Assembly: GCA_020632875.1 (NCBI GenBank)
Contig: JACKET010000012.1
Coordinates: forward strand, 62,001-126,000
DNA length: 64,000 nt
Origin: Alphaproteobacteria bacterium
Lineage (GTDB): Bacteria; Myxococcota_A; UBA796; GCA-2862545
Direction: 5' to 3'
Positions 37,213 to 46,578 of the stretch are shown here, piece by piece. The translations under genes were made by a program, and so were the position numbers. The notes under the pieces are model-generated. The model made no database searches and was not told the origin of the DNA. It saw only the letters and a list, made by a program, of their open reading frames with translations. Positions within the stretch are counted from its first letter, which is position 1, and every line of letters starts with the position of its first letter.

Positions 37213-40200
37213 CTACTTGATCATCCCCGTGTACGTGAGCTCGCCGTCGGAGAGCCAGAAGAACGACTCCTCCATGCCGGGGCGGTAGCCGAGCTCTTCG
37301 CTGCGGCCCCCGAGCGAGCGCCAGCGCTTGCGGGCCTCGTCGTGGCGGCCCATCAGCGTGTGCCGGCGGGCATCCATCTCGAGCGCGCCGAGGTACGTCT
37401 CGGTGTTGAGCGTGTTCGCGGCGTCGATCTGGACCTGCGCCCAGGTGTCGTCGTCGACGTCGGAGAGCACGCCGCACAGGAGCCGCCCGTAGATCTCGAG
37501 CTCGGCGAAGCCCTTCTCGTTCGCGGTCTTCAGCGCCTTGGCGGCCTCTTCGAGCGCCAGATCGTCGTAGCCGCCGCTGATCGAGGCCCGCGCGCGCTCG
37601 AGCTGCCACAGCGCCCGGCCGTACGGGTCGTTGTCGGGGCCCTCGACCTGGAGCGCGCGGTCGACGTCGCTCTGCTGGCGCCACCAGCGCACGAGCGTCG
37701 CGGGGACCTCGGGGTCGGCGTTCGGCATCGACGCCAGCGCCGACATCGCGACCTGCGCTTCGGCCGTGTTCGCCTGGAGCGCCGCGAGCAGCAGGGCCAC
37801 GCGCATCGCGGAGGGGAGGAGGTGCGAGAGGTTCAGCGCGCGGATCTGGTGGATGGTCTGGTCGAGCAGGTGGCGCCCACCGGCCGTCTCGCCGCGCTCG
37901 GCGAGCAGCGTGGCGAGCGCGAGCCCGCTCTCCGCGGCGAGGTACACGTCTCCCGTCGCCTCGCTCGCGTCGCGCGCGTTGCGGGTGTACGCCTCGGCCT
38001 GGCGCCGCGGACCGAGCTTGCGGAGCACCGTGCCCAGCCGGCTCGCCGCGTACGCGACCCCGCGCTGGTACCCGATGGACTCGGAGCGCTTGATGGTCGA
38101 GGTCGCGAGGCGGGCCGTGGCCTGGAGGTTGCCGGACGCGTAGGCGATCTCGGTCTTCCACCGGAGCGCGCGCACGATGTCGAGCGGGTCGCGGTCTTTC
38201 ACCATCTGCTCGACGCGCTTGAGCTCGCGGAGCGCATCGCGGACCTGGCCGAGGATGATGCGGCACTGGATGGCGACGAGCAGGGCGCGCACCTGGATGT
38301 CGTCGTTCGCGTCGGGGGCGGAGGCCACGCGCAGGCTGGCGACCAGCGCGGGCCGCGCCTGGCCCTCGCGCAGGGCGTACTCGGCGCGGAGGATGCGGGC
38401 GAGCAGCCGCTCCTGCTCGCTCTCGGCGAGGTGCTCGCAGAACTCGACGAGCGACGAACGCACGGCGACGTCGGTGCGCAGCGCCACGCGGCCCTGCACG
38501 AACGAGACCTCGAACCGCGAGTGCCCGCCCTTCGGGCTGGTGACCGGCAGGGTGTCGAGGAGGAGCAGCAGGCGGCGCGCCTGGGCGTAGTGCCCGTGCC
38601 GCTCGGACTGGATGGCGGCTTCGGCGGCCGGGTTCCACGCCTTGGCGGCCTCGCCCGCGAGCAGCCACATCGCCGCGAGCACCTGGGCCTGCTTCTTGTC
38701 GGTCATCCGGTGCTCGAGCGCGGTGGCGATCTGCCGCGCGGAGCCGGTGAGCGAGCCCATCCGCACCCGGGCGAGCTCCCGTGCGGTCTGCCCGTCGAGT
38801 GTGATGGCGTTGCCCTTCACCGTGACCCAGGGGCTCTCGGTGACGTCTTCGCCGACGAGCTGCTGGACCACGTCGAGCGGCAGGCGCCCGTCGCGGACCG
38901 CGAGCGGCCAGAGGTTCGTGGGCGGCTCGATCCAGGCCTCGCCGCGCCACCGCGCCAGGCGCTGCCACCCGATCTCGCAGGCCTGCTCGGGCGTGTCGGC
39001 TTCGATCTGCGTGCGCGGCGGCGCGTTGGGACACAGCGCCGTGACGAGCTCGGTCGCCGCGGAGGCGGGCAGCTTGGGCACGGGCAGCACCTGGGCGCCG
39101 TGCTGGGTGAGCGCGGCGATGGTGCGCCGCGACAGCGCGGTCTCCCAGCGCTTCTCGTGGAGCACGACCATGCCGAGGGTCTCGCTGGCCTCCTTCGCGA
39201 GGGCGACGAGCGCGCGGGCCGTCAGCGTGTCGACGCGCTCGAGGTCGTGCACGACGATGAGCAGCGGCTGGTGGTCGGCGCAGCGACGGACCACCTGGGT
39301 GATCGAGGCCGCGATCTCGCCGGTGGACGGGGGCTCGTTGCCCTCGCTGACCGCGAGCCCGAGGTGCGGCCACATCCGCCGCAGCATCTCGGCCTCGTCG
39401 CCGATCACGCGGTTCAGCGACGCATCGTCGAGGCTGCGGGTGAGGCGCTCGAGGAACTGCTCGAGCGGCCCTCCGACCTCGTCGACCCGGCAGCGCAGGT
39501 GGATGGGCCAGATGCCCGACATCAGCCCGGTGCGGTGGAGCTGCTCGGCGATGCGTCGCTTGCCCGTGCCGGCGGGGCCCTCCAGCACCCACACGGGCGA
39601 GCGACCGTCACGCCCCAGTGCGGCTTCGAGGGCGGTCCACCACTCGCCGGGGTCGACGAACGGCGGGGTGGGCCACTCCTTCGGGCTCGTCCCGTCGACG
39701 ATGGCCTGGAAGCGCGAGGCGGCCTCGGCGGCGTCGGGGCGGTCGATGGGGTCGACGGCCAGCATGTCCTGGAGGAGCCGCGAGAAGTCGAGCGGGACCT
39801 CCTTGTACTTCACCGCCAGCGGCTCGAGCCGCTCGAGGCAGATGCGCGGGATCCACCCGATGGTGGTGAGGGGCTTCGGGCGCTTCCCGCTGATGCTCTC
39901 CCACAGCATCGTGGCGCTCGCGAACACGTCGATCTTCGCGTCGATCGGCAGGCCCGCGAGCTGCTCGGGCGCCATGTACGGCACGGTGCCGAGGATCTCG
40001 CCGGACTGCGACAGCGTGTCGGTGTTCGCGAAGTACCGGCCGATCCCGAAGTCGAGCACGCACACGTGCCCGTCTTCACCGACGAGGATGTTCGAGGGCT
40101 TCACGTCGCGATGGACGAAGCCGGCCTCGTGCAGCCGCGCCAGGATGGTCATGAGCTCGAGGCCGAGCTCGACGCTGCGCCGCACCCGCTTGCGGATGTC

Positions 40201-40518
40201 GGCCTCTTCGAGGAGGACCAGCAGGAAGGGACGGCCCTTCACGATGTCCATCGAGAACCAGAGGTACTCCTCTTCGATGCCGGCCTCGTGGACGTGCACG
40301 ACGCCCGGCAGACGGAGCAGCCGCATCGACTCGAACTCGCGGAGGAACCGCCGATCCATCGCGTCCTGACCGCGCCGCCGGACCTTGATCGCGAAGTGCC
40401 GGCCCCGCGAGTCCTGACCGACGTACACGCGGGCCTGCGCCCCCTTGCCGAGGGGCTGGAGGATCACATAGGGGCCCACCTTCGTGCCCGGCTGGATCTC
40501 GGCGGCGGTCTCCGACAC
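37213..40518 (-). CDS. Ser/Thr protein kinase fused to AAA-like ATPase and TPR region
   Basis: The protein has 1101 residues with no signal or membrane helix. The kinase domain (1-290) has GKGAQARVY, Lys45 in AIKV, HRDVKPSNILV (136), DFGIG (156) and GTVPYMAPE. Next comes a P-loop ATPase-like region (VLEGPAGTGKRR near 313, with Arg where Ser/Thr is usual; VVHDLERV as Walker B). The C-terminal half is helical with TPR-like pairs (AYASGNLQATARLATST, AYTRNARDASEAT). Such kinase-ATPase-TPR proteins are typical of myxobacteria. It starts 46 bp after the pseudokinase-PP2C gene in the same operon, so opposing kinase and phosphatase activities may act together. Confidence 0.88.
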   Translation of the reverse strand: MSETAAEIQPGTKVGPYVILQPLGKGAQARVYVGQDSRGRHFAIKVRRRGQDAMDRRFLREFESMRLLRLPGVVHVHEAGIEEEYLWFSMDIVKGRPFLLVLLEEADIRKRVRRSVELGLELMTILARLHEAGFVHRDVKPSNILVGEDGHVCVLDFGIGRYFANTDTLSQSGEILGTVPYMAPEQLAGLPIDAKIDVFASATMLWESISGKRPKPLTTIGWIPRICLERLEPLAVKYKEVPLDFSRLLQDMLAVDPIDRPDAAEAASRFQAIVDGTSPKEWPTPPFVDPGEWWTALEAALGRDGRSPVWVLEGPAGTGKRRIAEQLHRTGLMSGIWPIHLRCRVDEVGGPLEQFLERLTRSLDDASLNRVIGDEAEMLRRMWPHLGLAVSEGNEPPSTGEIAASITQVVRRCADHQPLLIVVHDLERVDTLTARALVALAKEASETLGMVVLHEKRWETALSRRTIAALTQHGAQVLPVPKLPASAATELVTALCPNAPPRTQIEADTPEQACEIGWQRLARWRGEAWIEPPTNLWPLAVRDGRLPLDVVQQLVGEDVTESPWVTVKGNAITLDGQTARELARVRMGSLTGSARQIATALEHRMTDKKQAQVLAAMWLLAGEAAKAWNPAAEAAIQSERHGHYAQARRLLLLLDTLPVTSPKGGHSRFEVSFVQGRVALRTDVAVRSSLVEFCEHLAESEQERLLARILRAEYALREGQARPALVASLRVASAPDANDDIQVRALLVAIQCRIILGQVRDALRELKRVEQMVKDRDPLDIVRALRWKTEIAYASGNLQATARLATSTIKRSESIGYQRGVAYAASRLGTVLRKLGPRRQAEAYTRNARDASEATGDVYLAAESGLALATLLAERGETAGGRHLLDQTIHQIRALNLSHLLPSAMRVALLLAALQANTAEAQVAMSALASMPNADPEVPATLVRWWRQQSDVDRALQVEGPDNDPYGRALWQLERARASISGGYDDLALEEAAKALKTANEKGFAELEIYGRLLCGVLSDVDDDTWAQVQIDAANTLNTETYLGALEMDARRHTLMGRHDEARKRWRSLGGRSEELGYRPGMEESFFWLSDGELTYTGMIK

Positions 40519-40564
40519 CCTCGCACCCTACCGCAACGGGCGCGCCGGGTCGCCTCCCGCGTGG

Positions 40565-43066
40565 CTACTGCTCCCAGAGCCTCGCGACGACCGTGGTGAT
40601 GTTGTCGCCTCCGCCCCCGCGGTTCGCCTGCGCGACGAGGTTCCGGGCGCATTCGAAGGGGTCGTCGTCGCGCACGGCGTCGGCGACGAAGAGCGCGGCT
40701 TCGGGGTGCGTGTCGCCGAGGTAGTCGGTCACGCCGTCGCTGCAGAGCATGAGGCGCTCGCCGGGGACGAGCGTGAAGCTGAAGTGGTGCGCGGGCAGGG
40801 CCTCGGCGCGGGACATCTCGTCGAAGTGGCCGAGATAGCCGACGAGCGCGAAGCCGGCCGGGTCCCACTGCTCGATGAAGTTCAGGTGCCAGGCGCGCAA
40901 TCGCTCGGAGGCCTGGTTCTCGTCGAACGTCAGCAGGCTCGCTCCGTACGGGCCCACGAGGTAGGCGCGCGAATCGCCGAGCCACGCGAGCCAGACGCGG
41001 TTGCCGTACACGAGCGACACGACCGCCGTGGTGCCCATCGGCACGCGCCCGTCGAGGTTGCCGCCCGCGAAGCGCAGCGCGGCTTCGCACACGGCCTGGT
41101 TCGCCATCTTCAGCGCCCGGTCGAGGAACTCGCGGATCTCGGCGGGCTCGGCCTGCACGAGCCGCGGAAGCGCCTGCTCCCACAGGTTCGCGATGACGTG
41201 GGACGCGATTGAGCTCGCCACGTCGCCCGTCCCCGCGTTCGCGGTGCTGATCCCGTCGCACACGACGAGCAGGGAGAGGGGGCCCTTCGTGGAGACGAAC
41301 AGCGCATCCTGGTTCGTCTGGGTGAGCAGGACCTTGGTGCGGCCGATGTGGCTGTCGTACCCGATCTGCAGGCGCGCGGCGGGGTCGCGCTGGGCGTACC
41401 CGCGCTTCTCCTCGGCGATGGCGGCGACCTGCCACAGGGCCTGCCACGCGAGCCCGTCGCGGGGTCGCAGGGAGGGCTCGGGGTGCAGCGCCGCGTCGAG
41501 GGGCGCCAGGGCGGCCGGCGGGAGGAGGGGGATGACGTAGCGCAGGTACGGAACGGCCCGCTGCGCCGGGATGTGTCGCGGCCACTTCCGCCCGAGCAGG
41601 CACTCGAGGAGCAGGACGGCGGCGGTGTAGACGTCGGCCGCGGTGGAGGGCGGCTCGCCGGCGGGACGCGGGATGTCGCCTGCGTCGCCGGGCGCGACCT
41701 CCATCGTCTCGGAGGGCAGCACGAGCGTGCGGTCGGCGCTGGGATTGCAGACCACGCCATCCTTGTGGTGCACGGCCAGCGCGCGGGACAGCGCGAGCCC
41801 CAGGCCCAGGAGCGAGGCCCCCGACCGCGGCGGGAGCTTCGACAGCGGGATGGGGCCCTCGACGGCCTCGGACAGGTCGATCTCGGCGGTGTGCGCCGTG
41901 GAGTCGTCGGTGTCGTCGTAGCCCGCGGTGAGCCCGCGCTCGGGCACGCCCTGGAACGTGTGGCGGAACCACTCGGCGAGCTCGGGGTGGTCGTCGTCGA
42001 GGCGGTCGGCCATCGACTCCTGGTCGACGAGCGCGATGCCGAGCAGCTCGCTCGACAGCCAGGTGGCCGCCTCGACGGCCTCGGACTGGAGCGCCGTGGC
42101 GAGCAGGTCGATCGCGAGGCTCTCGGCGCGGCGGGGCGGCAGGGCCGCGAGCGTGGCGCGGCAGAGGCGCTTCCCGTCCGGCGTGGACGCGAGATCCGCG
42201 AGCGTCTCGACGATGCCCGGCGACTCCCAGCGGGCCAGCGTCGCGGCGAGGCGCCCCTCGTTGTCGAGCGGACCCCCGGCGTCGCAGCCCTTCACCACGC
42301 GGTCGAGGAGCAGGGCGTGGGCGGACTCGGGCAGGTCGTTCGGACCCCAGCTGGCCCTGCGGATGAGGTGGATGATCGCCTCGATCCCATCGGGGCCGGG
42401 AGCCACCATGGCCTGGAGGAGCTCGACGGGCGGGATGTCGGCCGCGGCCTGCAGGGCGAGGTCGCGCACCTGGGAGCCGCCGAGCTTCCACGCCAGGACG
42501 AGGTTCTCGAGGAACGCCTCGCGCGAGATCTCGTTCCGGTGGGCGATCGCGAGATCGAGCCTGCGGCTGGGCGAGAGCGCGGGGTTGCGGAGGCGGGCCT
42601 CGGGGCCACCGGCCTCCTCCTCGCGGGCGAGCTGGACGGTGTCGGCCTCGAGGGTGAAGCGCTCGTCCTCCTCGATCACGGGTCGGAGGGTCTCCCACCA
42701 GCGGCTCGCCGCTTCGGTGGTCATGAGGCCGCGGCCCACGATCCAGTCCTCGAGGTCTTTCCGGGTCTGCGCGCCGATCAGGTCGCCGAGCAGCAGGGCG
42801 AGCGCTTCGACCGGCTTGCCGGCGAGCAGCTCGACGAGCCCTTCGCGATCGTTCATCGCGCGGTCGAAGAAGCCGTGCTCCGGGCACAATGCGTACACGC
42901 GCATCAGCACGTCGTGCGCCACGCGGCCCGGCAGGTTCTCGCCCTCGCCCTCCCAGTCGAGGAGGACCGACGCGGGCTCGACCTCGCTCACGCGGGCGAA
43001 TCCGAACGCCGAGTGGTACAGCACGCTCGACGGCCGAACGGCTCCGATGTCCCGAATGGGCCTCAT
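40565..43066 (-). CDS. Pseudokinase-PP2C phosphatase fusion
   Basis: The protein has 833 residues from the ATG at 43066. The N-terminal ~400 residues (WVIGRGLMTTEAASRWWETL) form an unrecognised helical region. A degenerate kinase-like segment follows: SRALAVHHKDGVVCNPSADRTL has a catalytic loop without the HRD Asp, and ADVYTAAVLLLECLLGRKWP matches the helix after the APE motif; no Gly loop or DFG is visible. The C-terminal ~240 residues are a PP2C Ser/Thr phosphatase: LLVVCDGIST, GTTAVVSLVYGNRVWLAWLGDSRAYLV, LMLCSDGVTDYLG and GGGDNITTVVARL carry the metal-binding Asp/Gly motifs. Cytoplasmic. It is upstream of the kinase-ATPase-TPR gene. Confidence 0.85.
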   Translation of the reverse strand: MRPIRDIGAVRPSSVLYHSAFGFARVSEVEPASVLLDWEGEGENLPGRVAHDVLMRVYALCPEHGFFDRAMNDREGLVELLAGKPVEALALLLGDLIGAQTRKDLEDWIVGRGLMTTEAASRWWETLRPVIEEDERFTLEADTVQLAREEEAGGPEARLRNPALSPSRRLDLAIAHRNEISREAFLENLVLAWKLGGSQVRDLALQAAADIPPVELLQAMVAPGPDGIEAIIHLIRRASWGPNDLPESAHALLLDRVVKGCDAGGPLDNEGRLAATLARWESPGIVETLADLASTPDGKRLCRATLAALPPRRAESLAIDLLATALQSEAVEAATWLSSELLGIALVDQESMADRLDDDHPELAEWFRHTFQGVPERGLTAGYDDTDDSTAHTAEIDLSEAVEGPIPLSKLPPRSGASLLGLGLALSRALAVHHKDGVVCNPSADRTLVLPSETMEVAPGDAGDIPRPAGEPPSTAADVYTAAVLLLECLLGRKWPRHIPAQRAVPYLRYVIPLLPPAALAPLDAALHPEPSLRPRDGLAWQALWQVAAIAEEKRGYAQRDPAARLQIGYDSHIGRTKVLLTQTNQDALFVSTKGPLSLLVVCDGISTANAGTGDVASSIASHVIANLWEQALPRLVQAEPAEIREFLDRALKMANQAVCEAALRFAGGNLDGRVPMGTTAVVSLVYGNRVWLAWLGDSRAYLVGPYGASLLTFDENQASERLRAWHLNFIEQWDPAGFALVGYLGHFDEMSRAEALPAHHFSFTLVPGERLMLCSDGVTDYLGDTHPEAALFVADAVRDDDPFECARNLVAQANRGGGGDNITTVVARLWEQ

Positions 43067-43105
43067 TGCGGCGCGGTTTAATGTCTCCAGGCGAGGACCG
43101 GTAGC

Positions 43106-44386
43106 GTGGAAGTCCGAGATCCCATCCATGGCGGTATGCGACTGACGGCCAGCGAGGTCGCGGTGGTCGACGATCCGTGGGTGCAGCGGCTGCGGAACAT
43201 CGCGCAGACGGGCTTCGCGCACCTGCCGTTCCCCGGTGCCACGCACACGCGCTTCAGCCACTCGCTCGGCGTGATGCACCTCGCGGGGCGGGCGTTCGAC
43301 AGCGCCTACAAGGACTGGGTCTTCGACAAGCCCGACGCGCGCGACCGGTTCCGGCAGCTCGTGCGCATCGCGGCCCTCTGTCACGACATCGGGCACGCGC
43401 CCTTCAGCCACTGCACCGAGTTCGCGATGCCGATGCTGCGCGAGCTCGGCGTGACCTGGGCACGTGACGCCGACCGCCGCGCCACGCACGAGGACTACAC
43501 GCTCGCCATCCTCGAGAAGACCGGCCTCGCGCGGTCGATCGAGGCGAACTTCCCGTTCACCTCGCGGCACGTCGCCGCCCTGATCTCGGGGGAGGTGCGC
43601 GTCACGGGCGACTTCTTCTGGGACGGGGGCTTCGACCACCGGCGGCTGCTGTCGCAGATCGTGAGCAGCGAGCTGGACGTCGACCGGCTCGACTACCTCG
43701 TGCGCGACGCGTACTTCTCGGGGGCGACCTACGGCCACGTCGACGTCGACTGGCTGATCAGCAACCTCAGCGCCTGGCCGAAAGACGGGCAGGTCTGGCT
43801 GGCGCTGCAGGGCCGCGCCATCTACGCGTTCGACGACTTCCTCATCTCGCGCCACCACATGTTCCTCATGGTGTACTTCCACCACGAGTCCGTGGTCTTC
43901 GAGGAGATGCTGAAGCGCTACCTGGCCCAGCCGGACTGTGACTGGGTCCTGCCCGCCGGGCTCGACGCGTACCTCGAGGTCGACGACATCGCGCTGCGCC
44001 AGCACCTCCGGTCGGTCGACGACTCCTGGGCGAACCGCGTCACCCAGCTCCGCCCGTGGACACGGGTGGTCGAGCGGCACGGCAACCCGGTCCAGGCGAG
44101 CGTCGAGATCGAAGAAGCGGTGCTCGTGAAGGAGGGCTTCGACCCCATCGCGGTCACGAGCACGGGCCGGCTGTCGCGCTACGCGGTCGTGGGCCGCAAG
44201 CGCCGCAGCGCGCCCAGCATCTACGTCCTGAACGACGGCCAGCGCGCGACGCGCCTCGACGAAGCCACCGAGGTGTTCGAGCGGTACCGCGAGGCCCGCT
44301 GCATCTCGCGGCTCTACGTGGCGCCCGAAGACGTGCAGGCCGCGAAGGCCGTGCTCGACGGGCTGGAGCCGCGCTCGGGGTATTAG
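43106..44386 (+). CDS. HD-domain hydrolase, dGTPase-like
   Basis: The protein has 426 residues from a GTG at 43106, divergent from the PP2C gene with 39 bp between starts. The start VRDPIHGGMRLT and the motif QRLRNIAQTG, then THTRFSHSLGVMHLAG, ALCHDIGHAPFSHCTEF (HD pair with metal ligands) and ELDVDRLDYLVRDAYFSG are typical of the HD-domain phosphohydrolase family related to dGTPase and SAMHD1. Members hydrolyse nucleotides or nucleotide-derived signals. The exact substrate is not readable. Confidence 0.88.
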   Translation: MEVRDPIHGGMRLTASEVAVVDDPWVQRLRNIAQTGFAHLPFPGATHTRFSHSLGVMHLAGRAFDSAYKDWVFDKPDARDRFRQLVRIAALCHDIGHAPFSHCTEFAMPMLRELGVTWARDADRRATHEDYTLAILEKTGLARSIEANFPFTSRHVAALISGEVRVTGDFFWDGGFDHRRLLSQIVSSELDVDRLDYLVRDAYFSGATYGHVDVDWLISNLSAWPKDGQVWLALQGRAIYAFDDFLISRHHMFLMVYFHHESVVFEEMLKRYLAQPDCDWVLPAGLDAYLEVDDIALRQHLRSVDDSWANRVTQLRPWTRVVERHGNPVQASVEIEEAVLVKEGFDPIAVTSTGRLSRYAVVGRKRRSAPSIYVLNDGQRATRLDEATEVFERYREARCISRLYVAPEDVQAAKAVLDGLEPRSGY

Positions 44387-44398
44387 CCTGTCGGCTAA
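44383..44398. terminator. Hairpin containing the stop codons of two converging genes
   Basis: TTAGCC (44383-44388) and GGCTAA (44393-44398) flank a TGTC loop. The left arm contains the plus-strand TAG and the right arm the minus-strand TAG. It is short and lacks T-tracts. Confidence 0.35.
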
Positions 44399-46476
44399 AG
44401 GGCGAGCGTCGACTCGACCATGCTCTCGAGGATCTTCCGGTCGATCGGCTTGCGCAGCAGCCCGCTGGCGCCGAGGGCGCGTGCGACGGTCTCTTCGCCT
44501 TCGGCCGTGAGCACGATGACCTTCATCCGCGTCTCGTCGAAGTCCTCGCGGAGCCGCGCCAGCACGGCCCAGCCGCTGACCCGCGGCATCTGCACGTCGA
44601 GCAGCACGAGGTCGGGCTCGTGGGACTCGGCCCACAGCAGGCCCTCTTCGGGCTCGGACGTGCTGATGACCCGGCGCCCGGGGCTCGCCAGCAGGCGGCT
44701 CACCAGCTCGAGCGCGCTGGGGTCGTCGTCGATGTGCAGGATGAGGACCTCGCCCTCTTCCTTCGGCCGCGGGGCGGCGCGGCGGATGCGCCCCCCCGGC
44801 GTGCGGAGCTGCTGTAGCTCGCCGACCGGCAGCTCGACGGTGAAGGCCGTGCCCCGACCGGGCTTGCTGTCGACGTGGATCTCGCCGCCCATCATCCGCG
44901 TGAACGCGCGGGTGATGGAGAGCCCGAGCCCCGTGCCGCCGTAGCGACGCGAGGTGCTCTCGTCGGCCTGCGCGAAGGGCTCGAAGATGCGGTTCGCCTG
45001 GACCTCGTCCATGCCGATGCCGGTGTCGGCGACCGTGAAGCGCAGCCAGGGCATGCCGTCGCGCTTCCAGCTCTCGATGTCGAGCCGGATCTCGCCCTTC
45101 TCGGTGAACTTCGACGCGTTCGACAGCAGGTTGAGCAGGATCTGCCGCGTCTTCTGTGGGTCGAGGCGCACCGTGCCCCCCTCGTGGTCGTTCGACACGG
45201 GGAACCGGAGCCCCTGCGCCTCGATCCGCGGCCGGATGGTGTCGACGACGTCGTTCACCAGCGCGTTCACGTCGACATCTTCGAGCCGGAGCTCCATCTT
45301 GCCGGCCTCGACCTTGGACAGATCGAGGATGCCGTTGATGAGCCCGAGGAGGTGGCGACCGGCGCCCCGGATGCGGTCGAGATCGTCGCGCTGGTGGGCC
45401 TCGAGGAGCTCTTCGCCGAGCAGCTCGGCATACCCGATGATCGCGTTGAGCGGCGTGCGGAGCTCGTGGCTCATGTTCGCGAGGAACTGGCTCTTCGCCT
45501 GGTTGGCCGCGTCGGCCTGCTCGTGCGCGCGCTTCACGGTCTCGACCGCGGCCTGCTGGACGGTCATGTCGGACAGCACCCACACGAAACCGCCGACCTG
45601 GTTGGTGTTCGAGGGCAGGCGCCCGCGCGAGAGCAGCACGGGGAGCTGGCGGCCGTCGCCGCGCTTCACCTTCGACGAAGCGGCCGAGACCACCTGGGAG
45701 TCGAGCAGCTGCGGGTCGACGAGCACGTCGGTCATGGAGCGCCCGAGCAGCTCGTCGCGATGGAGGCCGAGCTGCTCGGTCGCGGCGGGGTTCACGTCGG
45801 TGATGACGTTGGTCGGGTCGGTCACCAGGATCATGTCGCGCACGGCGCCGATCACGTTGTCGAGGTGGGCCTTCGAGACCGAGGTGCGCTCGAGCTGGTC
45901 GAGCGCGTCGTCGAGCGCGGCCCGCTGCTTCTCGAGCGCATCGATCCCGTCGTGGTACAGCCGCGACACGACCCCCACGACCATGGCGAGGAAGCCCGCT
46001 CCGACCACGAAGCTCAGCAGGTCGACCCACCGGCTCGGCGTGTAGACCTGCTGCGCGGACAGGGTGTCGCCCATCGCGGTGAACGCGATCCCCACGACGA
46101 ACACGGCCCCCACGACGGTCGCGGCCGAGGGGAGGGGGAGGAGCAGGGCCGCGAGCACGACCACGACGGCGTTCACGCCGAATGCCGCGCTCTCGATGCC
46201 CCCCGTCACCGCGGCGCCGATGTTCACGACGATGTACGCGGTGACGACCATCAGGTGGGCGGCCGTGCCGAGCAGGCCCCGCCGCACCGCCATCAGCGCG
46301 AGGGCGAGTGCCAGCAGCACGACGCCGTAGCCCAGCACCGTGCCGGCGTTCGGCTGCGCGACGACGTTCACGACGCCGCCGACACAGGCCGTGACGAGCC
46401 CCGCCGCCAACGAGCCCACGAGCACGCGCGCCCGATGCCGATCGGGTCGGGGAACGCCCTCGATGAACCAGTCCAT
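44395..46476 (-). CDS. Hybrid sensor histidine kinase with PAS and receiver domains
   Basis: The protein has 693 residues from the ATG at 46476. About six N-terminal helices (residues 20-185) anchor it. A short coiled linker leads to a PAS domain (AVRDMILVTDPTNVITDVN). The HisKA box MSHELRTPLN has His at about 336. The ATPase domain shows LLNLLSNASKFT, VADTGIGMDEVQ and GGTGLGLSITRAF. A C-terminal receiver (ILHIDDDPSALEL, LVLLDVQMPRVSGW with the phosphoacceptor Asp near 626, and LRKPIDRK) makes it a hybrid kinase. No partner response regulator is adjacent; the lone receiver at 52642-53064 is distant. Confidence 0.95.
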   Translation of the reverse strand: MDWFIEGVPRPDRHRARVLVGSLAAGLVTACVGGVVNVVAQPNAGTVLGYGVVLLALALALMAVRRGLLGTAAHLMVVTAYIVVNIGAAVTGGIESAAFGVNAVVVVLAALLLPLPSAATVVGAVFVVGIAFTAMGDTLSAQQVYTPSRWVDLLSFVVGAGFLAMVVGVVSRLYHDGIDALEKQRAALDDALDQLERTSVSKAHLDNVIGAVRDMILVTDPTNVITDVNPAATEQLGLHRDELLGRSMTDVLVDPQLLDSQVVSAASSKVKRGDGRQLPVLLSRGRLPSNTNQVGGFVWVLSDMTVQQAAVETVKRAHEQADAANQAKSQFLANMSHELRTPLNAIIGYAELLGEELLEAHQRDDLDRIRGAGRHLLGLINGILDLSKVEAGKMELRLEDVDVNALVNDVVDTIRPRIEAQGLRFPVSNDHEGGTVRLDPQKTRQILLNLLSNASKFTEKGEIRLDIESWKRDGMPWLRFTVADTGIGMDEVQANRIFEPFAQADESTSRRYGGTGLGLSITRAFTRMMGGEIHVDSKPGRGTAFTVELPVGELQQLRTPGGRIRRAAPRPKEEGEVLILHIDDDPSALELVSRLLASPGRRVISTSEPEEGLLWAESHEPDLVLLDVQMPRVSGWAVLARLREDFDETRMKVIVLTAEGEETVARALGASGLLRKPIDRKILESMVESTLAL

Positions 46477-46578
46477 GAGCGAGCTCAGCACCGCCTCCGG
46501 CTGCGCAACATACCGCGTTCCGGCACCGGCGCCGTCGTGATACCGGGGCGGCCTTCGAACCCCAGGACAGGAGTCACC

